A DNA stretch of 64,000 bases from JAGVSR01 sp031413815 (GTDB lineage: Bacteria > Pseudomonadota > Alphaproteobacteria > Rhizobiales > Hyphomicrobiaceae), in NCBI GenBank assembly GCA_031413815.1, contig JANOFU010000008.1:1-64000 (forward strand), in the 5' to 3' direction. A program made the translations under genes and the position numbers. This document shows, piece by piece, positions 8,377 through 17,101 of this stretch; position 1 is the stretch's first letter; the number at the start of each line of letters is the position of its first letter. The notes beneath the pieces were generated by a model. The model did no database searches. It had not been told where the DNA came from and worked only from the letters and a program-made list of their open reading frames with translations.

Positions 8377-10395
8377 CTAGTGCAGTGTTCGCGGCCTCGG
8401 GCCGGCGTTTTCCGTTGCGGGAACTGCAGGGGTACCAGGCACCGTTTCGCCTTCAGGGCTGTAGCCTTCGACGGTCCGCAGCAACACGGCCTGAATTGTT
8501 TCGGTGTCGCGCATCGTCATTGCGGCTTGCAGGACATCAAGCTCCCGCTTCAGTTCAGCGGCTTTGAGGAACGGCTCGTCCGACCGCATAATGCGAGGAT
8601 GTTCTGTGCCGGTCGTATGAGCCCCAATCAGCAGTTCTTCGTAGAGTTTCTCTCCGGGACGCAGCCCCGTGTAGGTCACGGCAATATCGCCCGCGGGGTT
8701 GACCTCATCGCGCACTTCCAGCCCAGAGAGGTGAATCATGAGGCGCGCCAGATCATCGATTTTCACTGGTTCGCCCATGTGCAGTACGAAGACTTCGCCA
8801 CCGCGCGCCATGGCACTGGCTTGAATCACCAGCTCGGCCGCTTCAGGGATCGACATAAAGTAACGGACGATGTCGCGGTGGGTGACGGTCACTGGGCCGC
8901 CAGCAGCAATCTGCTTGCGGAACCGCTTCACGACAGACCCTGAGCTATCGAGCACATTGCCGAACCGCACCATTGAGAAGATCGTTTGGCCCTTTTCGTC
9001 GGCGAGGGATTGTAGAACCAGTTCGGCCAGCCGCTTGGACGCCCCCATCACATTTGTTGGGCGTACGGCCTTGTCGGTCGAGATCAGAATGACACGTTCA
9101 ACATCCAACCGGCGCGCGCATTCGGCGATGACGGCCACCCCAAAGGTGTTGTTCTGAATGCCCGCAATGATGTTGTGCTCGACGATCGGCACATGCTTGT
9201 AGGCGGCAGCATGGTAGATTGTTTTGACGCTGTACCGCCGGATGGTCTCGGCGACCAACGCCGCATCAAGCACCGAACCCAGTACGCCATGAACAGCCGG
9301 CTTGACCTGCTCCGCCGGCCAGGATGCAATTGCTTCATTCACTTCCATCTCGATTTCGTACAGCGCGACTTCCGAGACGTCGAGCAAAACGATGCAGGCC
9401 GGCGCTTGGCGCAAGATTTGGCGAACGAGCTCTGAGCCAATGGAGCCGCCCGCTCCGGTGACCAAGATGGATTTGTCCTTGATCGTGCGGGCCAATAGCG
9501 CAGCATCAGGCTTGACCGGATCGCGGCCGAGCAAATCACCCACATCAACTGGGCGCAGGTCGTTGATGCCGGCTTGACCCGAAGCCACATCTTCGAAGTC
9601 CGGCAGCACTTTCACTTCAATGGGATAGCGTTCAAGTTCCCGAAGAATCGTGCGCCGCTCGCGCTTCAAGCCATGAGGTAATGCAATCAAGACCTCTTTG
9701 ATGCCCGTGCGTTCAACGAGTTTGCCGATCTTGTCGGGCGGATACACTTTGACGCCACCGACGTACTGCCCGCGAATGGTTGGCGATGGATCGATGAATG
9801 CAACAACATTCCGGTTGCCTGCCCGCCGGACTTCTTGCAGGAGATTTGCACCCATCTGGCCAGCACCGAAGATCGCAACAGGTTTGCGAGCGAGCATTTG
9901 ATCGAAGTTTGGCACACGTATGCCTGCGCTTCGAAACAGCATGGCAGCTAGATGCCGCGTCCCAGCAATCAATAAGCCTGACAGCAAGGCAAAGGGGACA
10001 ATCACAGATCTGGGAATGCCTGGTTGCCCGGCGATGAACAGAAGCGTCGCCCAGATCAGTACGGCGAGGCCAGTAGAGAGGAAAATCTGCGTGACACCTC
10101 TTGAACCGATGAACCGGGTGACAAGCCGGTACAGGCCAGACCAAGCAAACGTCGCCACACCGATCAACGGGGCCGCGGCAAACAACAATTGCAGTTCCGT
10201 TCGGGTGGTCCAGAATGGCTCTCCGTAGCGGATGGACAGGACAATCCACAACGCCAAAGACATCAATGCGAAGTCTGTGGCTACGAGCAGCACTCGTTTT
10301 TGAAGGCGCGGCAGTTCGAGCAGCCGATCGCGCAACTCCGCGGCCAGCCCCTTAGCCCTCTGAGTTTGGTCTACACTTCCCACCCGCACCCGCAC
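8377..10395 (-). CDS. Membrane-bound nucleotide-sugar epimerase/dehydratase (FlaA1/CapD/WbpM type)
   Basis: A 672-residue protein with four membrane helices in the first 150 residues. A CoA-binding-like Rossmann domain follows (FGAGQMG, about 176-182), then the catalytic SDR domain (TGAGGSIG, 313-320; TDKAVRPTNVMGASKRLAE later). This is the architecture of WbpM/PglF-type UDP-GlcNAc 4,6-dehydratases, which make precursors of rare aminosugars. Initiation uses GTG (10395, with further GTGs at 10389 and 10383); no strong ribosome site is seen. It heads the minus-strand glycan cluster down to 4123. Confidence 0.92.
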   Translation of the reverse strand: MRVRVGSVDQTQRAKGLAAELRDRLLELPRLQKRVLLVATDFALMSLALWIVLSIRYGEPFWTTRTELQLLFAAAPLIGVATFAWSGLYRLVTRFIGSRGVTQIFLSTGLAVLIWATLLFIAGQPGIPRSVIVPFALLSGLLIAGTRHLAAMLFRSAGIRVPNFDQMLARKPVAIFGAGQMGANLLQEVRRAGNRNVVAFIDPSPTIRGQYVGGVKVYPPDKIGKLVERTGIKEVLIALPHGLKRERRTILRELERYPIEVKVLPDFEDVASGQAGINDLRPVDVGDLLGRDPVKPDAALLARTIKDKSILVTGAGGSIGSELVRQILRQAPACIVLLDVSEVALYEIEMEVNEAIASWPAEQVKPAVHGVLGSVLDAALVAETIRRYSVKTIYHAAAYKHVPIVEHNIIAGIQNNTFGVAVIAECARRLDVERVILISTDKAVRPTNVMGASKRLAELVLQSLADEKGQTIFSMVRFGNVLDSSGSVVKRFRKQIAAGGPVTVTHRDIVRYFMSIPEAAELVIQASAMARGGEVFVLHMGEPVKIDDLARLMIHLSGLEVRDEVNPAGDIAVTYTGLRPGEKLYEELLIGAHTTGTEHPRIMRSDEPFLKAAELKRELDVLQAAMTMRDTETIQAVLLRTVEGYSPEGETVPGTPAVPATENAGPRPRTLH

Positions 10396-10558
10396 TTAAA
10401 TTCGTGTGACGATATTCCGTCCAAGCCTCAACGCGCAACCGTGACTAGAGTGATTCACTTACCATCGGGTACGCCGATGCTACCGAAGCAATAATTCAGA
10501 CGGCGTACAATAGTGTGGCGCTGCCCCACCATCCATCCAACTCGAAAATCTCGTTAAA

Positions 10559-11935
10559 TCAGCGTGTTGGCCTCGAGTTGATCTGATCGATGAGCCTGTA
10601 ACACAGCCAGACGGCAAGAGTTCCGAAGACGATGGCACCCAGCATGTTACCCACAAGAACACCCGAAGCCCCGCCGTAGTGGGCGCCCGCCAAAACAAAG
10701 GGAACTGTTCCCGCCGTCGCACGGCCCCAGTTCAGCACCGTTGAAAGCTGGGCACGGCCGAGGGTGTTGAACACGGCATTGGCGACAAACAGCATTCCCA
10801 AAAAGACGAACAGGGGCGACAGCCATCGGCAAAACAATAATATGAGGACTTCGGCCTCTCCAGACGCTTTGAAAACATCGACAATCGGCTGAGAAAAAAT
10901 CGCGATGACGAGCCAGGCAACAGCAGTGAATCCAGCGTTGACCCACAGGGAAAGTGTGAATGCTTCGCGCATTCGCTCGAACTTCTTGGCTCCGAAGTTC
11001 TGACCAATGATGGGGCCTATCGACCCGGACAACGCGTAGATTGCACCGAACGCCACCGGGATAATGCGGCCGATGATGGCCCATGCAGCTACGGCGCTGT
11101 CGCCATGAGGAGAGATGGCAGATGTGACATACGCATTGGCCACGGGTGTGGCGACATTGGTTAAAATGGCCGGCACTGCAATGGCGGCCAGTGCGGACGT
11201 ATCATCTAAGGCGTCTTGCAGACTGGGCTTCGCCACCATGTCGTGGATACGGATAGCGGCATAGAGGCCGTAGGCGACCATGAATAGTCGCGCGATAGCC
11301 GAAGCGATGGCCGCGCCATGAATGCCGAGCCCTAGGCCGAATATCAAAATCGGATCGAGCAAAATGTTGGCGATGGCACCAATCAGAGTGACGTTCATCG
11401 CCCTGCGTGCATCTCCCACAGACCGCAAGATGGCCGTGGTCGTCATGGCAAGTGCCAAAGGTGGCAGAAACGGCGTGAGAATGAGCAAGTAGCTGGTCGC
11501 GAACGCATGTGCGCGGCCCTGAGCACCCAGAAGTGTTAGCAACCACGGCACCGACAACCATACCGCAAAGACGAGCACAGCAGATACCGCAAACGTCACC
11601 GCAAGCGAACTCGCCGCCAGCCGCCGTGCGCCCGCGCGGTTACCCGCACCGATGGCCGGCGAGATCAGCGACGTCGCTGCGATCGACAAGCCGATGCCGA
11701 TGGAGGTGGTGAAAAACAAGATCGAACTGGCATAGCCGATGGCGGCCACGATCGCCTCATCGCCCAGCCACGACAGAAACAGCATATTGGCGAGGTCGCC
11801 GACGAAGATGGCGACGAGGCCGATCGCCCCCGCTCCGGTCATGACCAGGATATGGCGCAGCAGCGAGCCGGAGACGAATTTTGGCGGCGCGTTGAGCGGC
11901 GCGGGTTCGATCACATGCGTTTCGGCGGAAGCCAT
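10559..11935 (-). CDS. MATE family efflux transporter
   Basis: A 458-residue membrane protein with about 12 helices in two related halves, each with the MATE pattern (for example NANVLFN-like stretches IANILLDPILIFGLG and VANAVFNTLG). MATE proteins export cationic drugs or metabolites in exchange for Na+ or H+. The ATG at 11935 begins a hydrophilic leader of about 25 residues. It is 40 bp from recR on the same strand but functionally unrelated; 160 bp separate it from the glycan cluster downstream. The substrate is unknown. Confidence 0.92.
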   Translation of the reverse strand: MASAETHVIEPAPLNAPPKFVSGSLLRHILVMTGAGAIGLVAIFVGDLANMLFLSWLGDEAIVAAIGYASSILFFTTSIGIGLSIAATSLISPAIGAGNRAGARRLAASSLAVTFAVSAVLVFAVWLSVPWLLTLLGAQGRAHAFATSYLLILTPFLPPLALAMTTTAILRSVGDARRAMNVTLIGAIANILLDPILIFGLGLGIHGAAIASAIARLFMVAYGLYAAIRIHDMVAKPSLQDALDDTSALAAIAVPAILTNVATPVANAYVTSAISPHGDSAVAAWAIIGRIIPVAFGAIYALSGSIGPIIGQNFGAKKFERMREAFTLSLWVNAGFTAVAWLVIAIFSQPIVDVFKASGEAEVLILLFCRWLSPLFVFLGMLFVANAVFNTLGRAQLSTVLNWGRATAGTVPFVLAGAHYGGASGVLVGNMLGAIVFGTLAVWLCYRLIDQINSRPTR

Positions 11936-11975
11936 TCAAATTCCTGACGCGTATTGACGGGGACTGCTCGCCGCC

Positions 11976-12581
11976 TCACACGCGCCGCCGCGATTTGATG
12001 GCTGCCGCAAGCGTGCCTTCGTCGAGATAATCGAGTTCTCCGCCGACGGGCACGCCTTGCGCAAGACGCGACACGGTCACACCGCTCGCACCGAGCCGTT
12101 CCATCAGATAGTGCGCCGTCGATTGACCTTCGACTGTGGCATTGAGCGCAAGCAGCACTTCTTTGACGTCCGCGCCCGATGCCCGCTCAATGAGCCGCGC
12201 GATATTGAGACGCTCCGGACCGACGCCATCCAGTGGTGATAAGTGGCCGCCGAGCACATGGTATTGGGCATTGAGCACTCCAGCGCGTTCCAAAGCCCAT
12301 AAGTCGCCAATCTCCTCAACGACGACGATCATTGATTGGTCACGACGCTGATCCTGGCACAGCGTGCAGGGAGAAACGGTATCGACGTTGCCGCAATTCG
12401 GGCATTCGATGATTTTGACGACTGCCGCCTGCAGGGCCTCGCTGAGTGGGATCAGTAATTCTTCGCGCTTCTTGAGGAGGGTGAGAGCCGCCTTGCGCGC
12501 AGATCGCGGGCCCAACCCCGGCATCCGCGACAGCAGCTGCACCATCCGTTCGATTTCAGGGCCTGCGATTTTTTTGGACAT
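11976..12581 (-). CDS. recR: Recombination mediator protein RecR
   Basis: RecR acts with RecF and RecO to load RecA on gapped DNA. The 201-residue product has the N-terminal helix-hairpin-helix (MPGLGPRSARK), a four-cysteine zinc site (C60, C63, C72, C75) and a Toprim domain starting at about 80. The usual partners ybaB and dnaX lie upstream on the same strand, though an antitoxin-like remnant and a DUF2585 gene come between. Confidence 0.96.
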   Translation of the reverse strand: MSKKIAGPEIERMVQLLSRMPGLGPRSARKAALTLLKKREELLIPLSEALQAAVVKIIECPNCGNVDTVSPCTLCQDQRRDQSMIVVVEEIGDLWALERAGVLNAQYHVLGGHLSPLDGVGPERLNIARLIERASGADVKEVLLALNATVEGQSTAHYLMERLGASGVTVSRLAQGVPVGGELDYLDEGTLAAAIKSRRRV

Positions 12582-12590
12582 GAGTGGCGA

Positions 12591-12824
12591 TCAACTCTTG
12601 GAACGCCGCGGCCATTTCCGGCCCTCGCTGATGGCGTCCAGTATGTTCTTTGTTTTCATCCGCGTTTTGATACTCGGAACGTCAAGAGTCGATGCACTCT
12701 CCAGTTGGTATCGCAAAACGAACATTTCGCCGCTGCGCCGCTGGATTGCAACATCCACAGCCCTCGCAAGATCAAGGAACTCGGCCAAGCGCTGGCGGGC
12801 TTCTGAATATGTATAGACCTTGAT
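12591..12824 (-). CDS. Orphan Phd/YefM-like antitoxin, start codon apparently lost
   Basis: The minus-strand frame reads like a Phd-type antitoxin: KVYTYSEARQRLAEFLDLA, then a charged strand region ending FVLRY, then LDVPSIK and a helix ILDAISEGRK. About 76 residues is normal for the family. Where the family has its initiating Met, the codon is ATC (12822-12824), preceded by ggag at a suitable distance. The only standard alternative start is TTG at 12788, which removes the first dozen conserved residues. No toxin gene (VapC/Doc/YoeB-like) is adjacent: recR follows 10 bp downstream. It may be a decaying antitoxin or use a non-standard start. Confidence 0.55.
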   Translation of the reverse strand: MKVYTYSEARQRLAEFLDLARAVDVAIQRRSGEMFVLRYQLESASTLDVPSIKTRMKTKNILDAISEGRKWPRRSKS

Positions 12825-12873
12825 TCGCTCTGCTCCAGCCGCAACTTGACCCCCTCATCGCCTGCAGCCGGCG

Positions 12874-13458
12874 CTACCCACCGCCCGCCTGCCAGGCCTT
12901 TACCGCCTCGAGCGGATAAATGAGCATCAACACATTGAGCGTCAGGTTGTCGCGGATGACCCAGCCCGTGAACAGTTCGAACGCGATGGCGATCAGGATC
13001 GTTGCCGCAACAGGGAGACGGGACGCGAGGAAAAAGCCGCCGATCATGGCCAGCATGTCGGAGACGGAATTGAGGATCGAATCGCCGAAGTAGTCGAGCG
13101 AGATCGTGGCCGTCCGGTAGCGGTTGATGGTGAATTCCGTGTTCTCGAAAATCTCCCACGCGCCTTCGATGCCCATGGCGACAAAGAGCTTCGTGGCGAA
13201 CGACGCCCGCGGCATTACGAGATGCGTGAGGGCGTAGAAGATGAATCCGTGAATGATGTGGCTCGGGGTGTACCAATCTGCGATGTGCTGCGAGTTTTCC
13301 GAACTGACCGCCACTCCGTGCCAGAGCTTGACATATCCGCACGTGCAGATTGGGACGCGGCCCATCCACCAGAGGATGGCAGCTAACAATGCCAAAAGCC
13401 CCATAACCGCAAGCGCGGCCGGGGCTGGGTTGGGCGAGACGCGAGCTTGCTTTGCCAT
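12874..13458 (-). CDS. DUF2585 (UPF0314) family membrane protein
   Basis: A 194-residue membrane protein with about four to five helices. The central block WHGVAVSSENSQHIADWYTPSHIIHGFIFY and the segment IEGAWEIFENTEFTINRYR are characteristic of the alphaproteobacterial UPF0314/DUF2585 family; both contain conserved His, Glu and Asn residues near the membrane. The function is unknown. The ATG at 13458 is 32 bp downstream of ybaB on the same strand. Confidence 0.85.
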   Translation of the reverse strand: MAKQARVSPNPAPAALAVMGLLALLAAILWWMGRVPICTCGYVKLWHGVAVSSENSQHIADWYTPSHIIHGFIFYALTHLVMPRASFATKLFVAMGIEGAWEIFENTEFTINRYRTATISLDYFGDSILNSVSDMLAMIGGFFLASRLPVAATILIAIAFELFTGWVIRDNLTLNVLMLIYPLEAVKAWQAGGG

Positions 13459-13490
13459 CAGGGACTCTTTCGAGAGGGTATCGCTCGAAG

Positions 13491-13811
13491 CTAAAACAAC
13501 TTCATACCCGGCGGAAGCGGCAGCCCACCCGTCACTTCGGCCATTTTCGACTGCAGTATCGTCTCGACCTTGGTCTTAGCGTCCTGGCAGGCCGCCAAGA
13601 TCAGGTCCTCGAGGATTTCTTCCTCGCCGGCTTTCATCAAACTCGGATCGATACGGATCCGTTTGACGTCGCCCTTGCCGTTCATCGCGACCCGAACGAG
13701 GCCTGCGCCCGACTGTCCGTCAATCTCGGCGGCTGCCAGTTCTTCCTGCATTTGCTGCATGCGAGCCTGCATCTGGCCCACTTGCTTCATCATACCCATA
13801 ATGTCTTTCAT
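13491..13811 (-). CDS. YbaB/EbfC family nucleoid-associated protein
   Basis: A 106-residue small DNA-binding protein with the typical start MKDIMGMMKQVGQMQARMQQMQ (a long helix) followed by strands containing VRVAMNGKGDVKRIRIDP. YbaB homologues form dimers that bind DNA. The gene lies downstream of dnaX, its conserved neighbour across bacteria. A 9-bp-arm hairpin separates the two. Confidence 0.94.
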   Translation of the reverse strand: MKDIMGMMKQVGQMQARMQQMQEELAAAEIDGQSGAGLVRVAMNGKGDVKRIRIDPSLMKAGEEEILEDLILAACQDAKTKVETILQSKMAEVTGGLPLPPGMKLF

Positions 13812-13829
13812 GTTTGGTCCTGTTGAGTG

Positions 13830-13854
13830 GTGTCTGACCCGGAGTGTCAGACAC
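13830..13854. repeat. Palindromic 'gtgtctgac' element between dnaX and ybaB
   Basis: Arms gtgtctgac (13830-13838) and gtcagacac (13846-13854) flank a 7-nt loop. The same core recurs at 29795-29927 and 55096-55408, always between genes. It is not followed by a T-run, so it is better viewed as a dispersed repeat than a terminator. Confidence 0.7.
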
Positions 13855-13859
13855 TCATC

Positions 13860-15698
13860 TTATCCCGTCCCTGTCTCATCCTCCCGTTTGCCATCAATCT
13901 TGCGGATCGCCGTGATCTTGGCGTCGGGAAATTCTTCGAAGATGGCGGCAACGGCAGGGTGATTCTTCAGAGCTGCAATTTCGGCGGCGTCGCGTTCGCG
14001 GCGCACGTCTCCCATCGGCGGCTCACCCAGCGCCTTGGACAACGCGACCATCCATCTCCGCCCGGTCCACTTATTGAGCTTTTCGCGCAGATCGTTGGCG
14101 AGTTCCGGCGGTGCCCCCGGCATCAAGAACAAATCGATCGCCCCAGCCGCCGCATCGCACTTTACAAGGCTGACGTGCTCTTCCAAGTGAACTTTGAGCT
14201 TGGCATCGCGCCGCTCGCCCACCAGAGCCACAATGTCAGCAAAATTCCGGAGCGGACGCACAGCAGCAGGCGCGACGGGTGCTGCGGACGGGGCGTCGTC
14301 ATCCTCGCCCAAGCCCTCGATCACTTCGTCGTCGGCCTCGAGAGGCAGAGCATCGGCGCCCGGCTCAGCTCCATCAGAGTCAACATCAGCAAGCCCTTCG
14401 GCCTTCGGCGCGGACGCGATCTCGTTCAACGGCGCTCGTGTGTCCCGGCCGGCCGGGGGGGCGGCCGATACCGCTGCGCGCCTCGCAACTTGACCGTCTC
14501 CGCCGAGCGCCTTCAGGATTTCGTCCGGCGGTGGCAAGTCCGCCGTATAGGCAATGCGGATCAGCACCATTTCGGCAGCAGCGAGCGGGTCAGGCGCTTT
14601 GCCGGCCTCCTCAAGGCCTTTCAGCAACATCTGCCAGCAGCGTGACAGCAGCGGTACGGACAGCTTATTGGCGAGCGACTCAGCGCGACGGCGATCGTCG
14701 GCTGGTAAACTGCCGCTGCCGGCTTCTGGCCCGATGGCTTTGATGCGGGTTGTGACATGCACCGCCTCAGCCAAGTCGGCGAGCAACTGGCCTGCTTCTG
14801 CTCCGTCGCGGTGCAGCTCGGCAAACGACTGCAGCGCCGCAGCGGGCGTTCCGGCCAGCAGCGTTTCGAGCAAATCAACGATACGGCCGCGATCCGCTAG
14901 GCCAAGCATAGATCGCACGGTCGCGCCGGTGACCTTTGACGACCCCATGGCGATCGCCTGGTCGAGGATCGAAAGGCCATCGCGCACCGATCCGCCCGCG
15001 GCCCGCGCAATCATCGCCAGCGCGTCGGCGTCAGCCGTGGCACCTTCCTTAGTGGCGATGTTTTGCAGGTGGGCAGCAAGTTCCGGCACATCCACCCGGC
15101 GCAAATCAAACCGCTGACAGCGCGACAGCACAGTGACGGGAACTTTGCGGATCTCGGTTGTTGCAAAGATAAACCTCACATGCTCCGGCGGTTCTTCGAG
15201 CGTCTTCAGCAGCGCGTTGAATGCGCCCTTCGACAGCATGTGAACTTCGTCGATGATGAACACTTTGGTGCGTGCCAAGATCGGCCGGTAGCGCGCGCTT
15301 TCGATAATCTCGCGGACATTGTCGACGCCAGTATTGGACGCGGCGTCCATTTCAATGACGTCAGGATGGCGGCTTTCGATGATCTCCGTGCAATGCTGAC
15401 CCAGCACCGGCATGTTGATCGTCGGTTTCGAGATCTTGTCCGTCTCGTAGTTGAGCGCGCGGGCGAGAATGCGCGCGGTCGTGGTCTTGCCGACGCCGCG
15501 CACGCCGGTTAGCATATAGCCTTGAGCAATACGGCCAGAGCTGAACGCATTCGACAGCGTCTTGACCATGGCTTCCTGGCCGATCAGGTCATCAAACGTC
15601 TGCGGACGGTACTTGCGTGCCAGCACGACATAGGGCGCTACCGGAGCATCCGCTCCAGGCCCTGCGCCCTCGTCACCTGCTGATTTCTTCTTCGCCAT
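13860..15698 (-). CDS. dnaX: DNA polymerase III subunit gamma/tau
   Basis: The clamp-loader ATPase of the replisome. The product is about 612 residues: an AAA+ domain with Walker A GVRGVGKTT (about 65-73), the MDAASNTGVDNVREI block, sensor region FIFATTEIRKVPVTVLSRCQRFDLRR, then an Ala/Asp-rich linker and a C-terminal tau-type domain. Only one cysteine remains where many bacteria have a four-cysteine zinc module; this is a known alphaproteobacterial pattern. Initiation is at ATG 15698 with aagag upstream; a GTG directly before it is an alternative. I did not find a clear frameshift site that would make a short gamma form. Confidence 0.95.
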   Translation of the reverse strand: MAKKKSAGDEGAGPGADAPVAPYVVLARKYRPQTFDDLIGQEAMVKTLSNAFSSGRIAQGYMLTGVRGVGKTTTARILARALNYETDKISKPTINMPVLGQHCTEIIESRHPDVIEMDAASNTGVDNVREIIESARYRPILARTKVFIIDEVHMLSKGAFNALLKTLEEPPEHVRFIFATTEIRKVPVTVLSRCQRFDLRRVDVPELAAHLQNIATKEGATADADALAMIARAAGGSVRDGLSILDQAIAMGSSKVTGATVRSMLGLADRGRIVDLLETLLAGTPAAALQSFAELHRDGAEAGQLLADLAEAVHVTTRIKAIGPEAGSGSLPADDRRRAESLANKLSVPLLSRCWQMLLKGLEEAGKAPDPLAAAEMVLIRIAYTADLPPPDEILKALGGDGQVARRAAVSAAPPAGRDTRAPLNEIASAPKAEGLADVDSDGAEPGADALPLEADDEVIEGLGEDDDAPSAAPVAPAAVRPLRNFADIVALVGERRDAKLKVHLEEHVSLVKCDAAAGAIDLFLMPGAPPELANDLREKLNKWTGRRWMVALSKALGEPPMGDVRRERDAAEIAALKNHPAVAAIFEEFPDAKITAIRKIDGKREDETGTG

Positions 15699-15740
15699 CA
15701 CAACTCTTAAGTTTGGCTAACCCCGGACTTGATCCGAGCG

Positions 15741-15810
15741 AAGCCCAACAACCTGCTGGCGTCGCATTCGCTAATGTTGGGCTTCACAAGAAGGTTCAGC
15801 CCAACCTACA
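15741..15810. repeat. Intergenic inverted repeat of the 'agcccaac' type
   Basis: Ten-base arms aagcccaaca (15741-15750) and tgttgggctt (15775-15784) can form a hairpin, and a further 'agcccaacctaca' copy lies at 15798-15810. Similar gcccaaccta palindromes are common REP-like intergenic units in Proteobacteria. It sits between the dnaX start and the SRP RNA gene; a G+C-rich hairpin-prone stretch follows at about 15826-15880. Confidence 0.6.
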
Positions 15811-15918
15811 ATTTCTGCCCGGAGGCCCCGGGAGCCGAGCGACCCGGCGCAAGCGCCGCCCCCGCGGAGGGCGCCGGATCGCATGAGCAATCCGAACTGC
15901 GTCCTTGAGCGAATAAAG

Positions 15919-16007
15919 AGGCTGGCGGACGACCCGCGTCCTGATCGTTAGGGCTGCTTCGTTCCCGACCTGACCCGGTTGGCGAGGGATGCGTCCGCCG
16001 CCAGCCC
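15919..16007 (-). ncRNA. ffs: Signal recognition particle 4.5S RNA
   Basis: The minus strand contains the SRP RNA core 'aaccgggtcaggtcgggaa' followed by 'cgaagcagccctaac'. In the usual core the GGAA tetraloop is closed by cc/gg; here it is closed by cg/cg, a compensatory change that keeps the stem. The outer helix forms between ggctggcggcggac (complement of 15993-16006) and gtccgccagcc (complement of 15920-15930), giving an RNA of about 90-95 nt. A T-rich stretch (tctttatt) follows. Position next to dnaX is usual in alphaproteobacteria. The exact ends are uncertain by a few bases. Confidence 0.88.
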
Positions 16008-16091
16008 GGTTGCGTTATGGGACATTGCCAGGCAGGTGACAACCCTCCCGGCGGCTTCCAGTGTTGGCCAAACCTGCGGCGCGAAAGCCCA

Positions 16092-17075
16092 ATGACGCAC
16101 TCTCCCATTGCGAAAGACCCGTTGATGCACCCCACTTTGAGGTCAGCCTCACATCTTGACCGCCAAGCCCACCTGCGGGGGGACGACGCGGCGTTAGCGC
16201 GGCTGCGCACAGCGCCTGACACCCGGTTCCTCGTGCTGGTTGGCGGTAAACCCGCAATTGTCTCGAATACGGACCGGACGACAGCATCGATCCGGTGGCT
16301 CACGTCTTCCGACATCGCAGCGCTTCGGGATTATCACGCGGCCTCGGTGTCCGGAGCCCACACGCTGTTTCTGGGCGTGGACCCCGGCACGGGAGCTGCG
16401 CGGTTTGCCATTGCGCTACCCGAAAACATCGAGGGTCTGCTGGCCGGTCTGCTGCAGCCCATCTTGGATTTGCGATCGCTCGCTACGCAAGGTGTGATGG
16501 ATGCCGATCAGATTTCGATGCTGGGGAATGCAAAGGCCCTAGCCGATTGGCATGCCTCAAGCAGCTTCTGCAGTCGTTGCGGCACGGCCTCGGTCGTTGG
16601 CGATGGCGGTTGGCGGCGGGTGTGCCCGTCGTGCGGCTTCAAGGCGTTCCCGCGCACTGACCCCGTTGTCATCATGCTGATCACAGACGGCGAGCGGTGT
16701 GTCATCACACGAGAGCCGCGGTTTCCCGAAAGGATGTACTCGTTGCCTGCTGGCTATATTGAGCCTGGAGAAGACATCGAAAACGCCGTCACGCGTGAGA
16801 CGCAAGAGGAGTTGGGCATTACTGTTCACGACGTGAGTTACCGACTGTCTCAGCCGTGGCCGTTCCCGCATTCGCTCATGATCGGCTGCTTGGCCCGCAC
16901 TGAACCCGCCGGTCTTCGCCCCGACCCGGCCGAGATCGACGACGCAAAATGGGTCAACCGGGACGAAGTCGCCAGTATGGTGGGCGGCACGCATCCTCAG
17001 GGTTTGTGGGTTCCTGGCGCTCACGCCATCGCACACAGCTTGATTAGCCGCTGGCTTACCGCCACATCATCCTGA
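16092..17075 (+). CDS. nudC: NADH pyrophosphatase / de-capping Nudix hydrolase
   Basis: NudC cleaves NAD(H) to NMN(H) and AMP and can remove NAD caps from RNA. The 327-residue product has the zinc ribbon (C160, C163, C178, C181), the Nudix box GYIEPGEDIENAVTRETQEE (221-240), and the NudC-specific SQPWPFPHS array (253-261). I use the ATG at 16092; the frame stays open upstream, but that part covers the SRP RNA gene's upstream region and is not family-like. It is 26 bp upstream of the metallopeptidase gene. Confidence 0.94.
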   Translation: MTHSPIAKDPLMHPTLRSASHLDRQAHLRGDDAALARLRTAPDTRFLVLVGGKPAIVSNTDRTTASIRWLTSSDIAALRDYHAASVSGAHTLFLGVDPGTGAARFAIALPENIEGLLAGLLQPILDLRSLATQGVMDADQISMLGNAKALADWHASSSFCSRCGTASVVGDGGWRRVCPSCGFKAFPRTDPVVIMLITDGERCVITREPRFPERMYSLPAGYIEPGEDIENAVTRETQEELGITVHDVSYRLSQPWPFPHSLMIGCLARTEPAGLRPDPAEIDDAKWVNRDEVASMVGGTHPQGLWVPGAHAIAHSLISRWLTATSS

Positions 17076-17101
17076 CTGCGCCGCTTCGGACACCACTCGC
17101 C

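Noticed and set aside
4123..10395. A defence or secondary-metabolite cluster in the glycosyltransferase region.
   Set aside because: All genes have ordinary roles in nucleotide-sugar conversion and sugar transfer, consistent with surface polysaccharide synthesis.
13860..15698. Loss of the zinc cysteines in DnaX as a novel feature.
   Set aside because: Reduction of this zinc module is a recurrent pattern in alphaproteobacterial DnaX, so it is lineage-typical and not a new finding.
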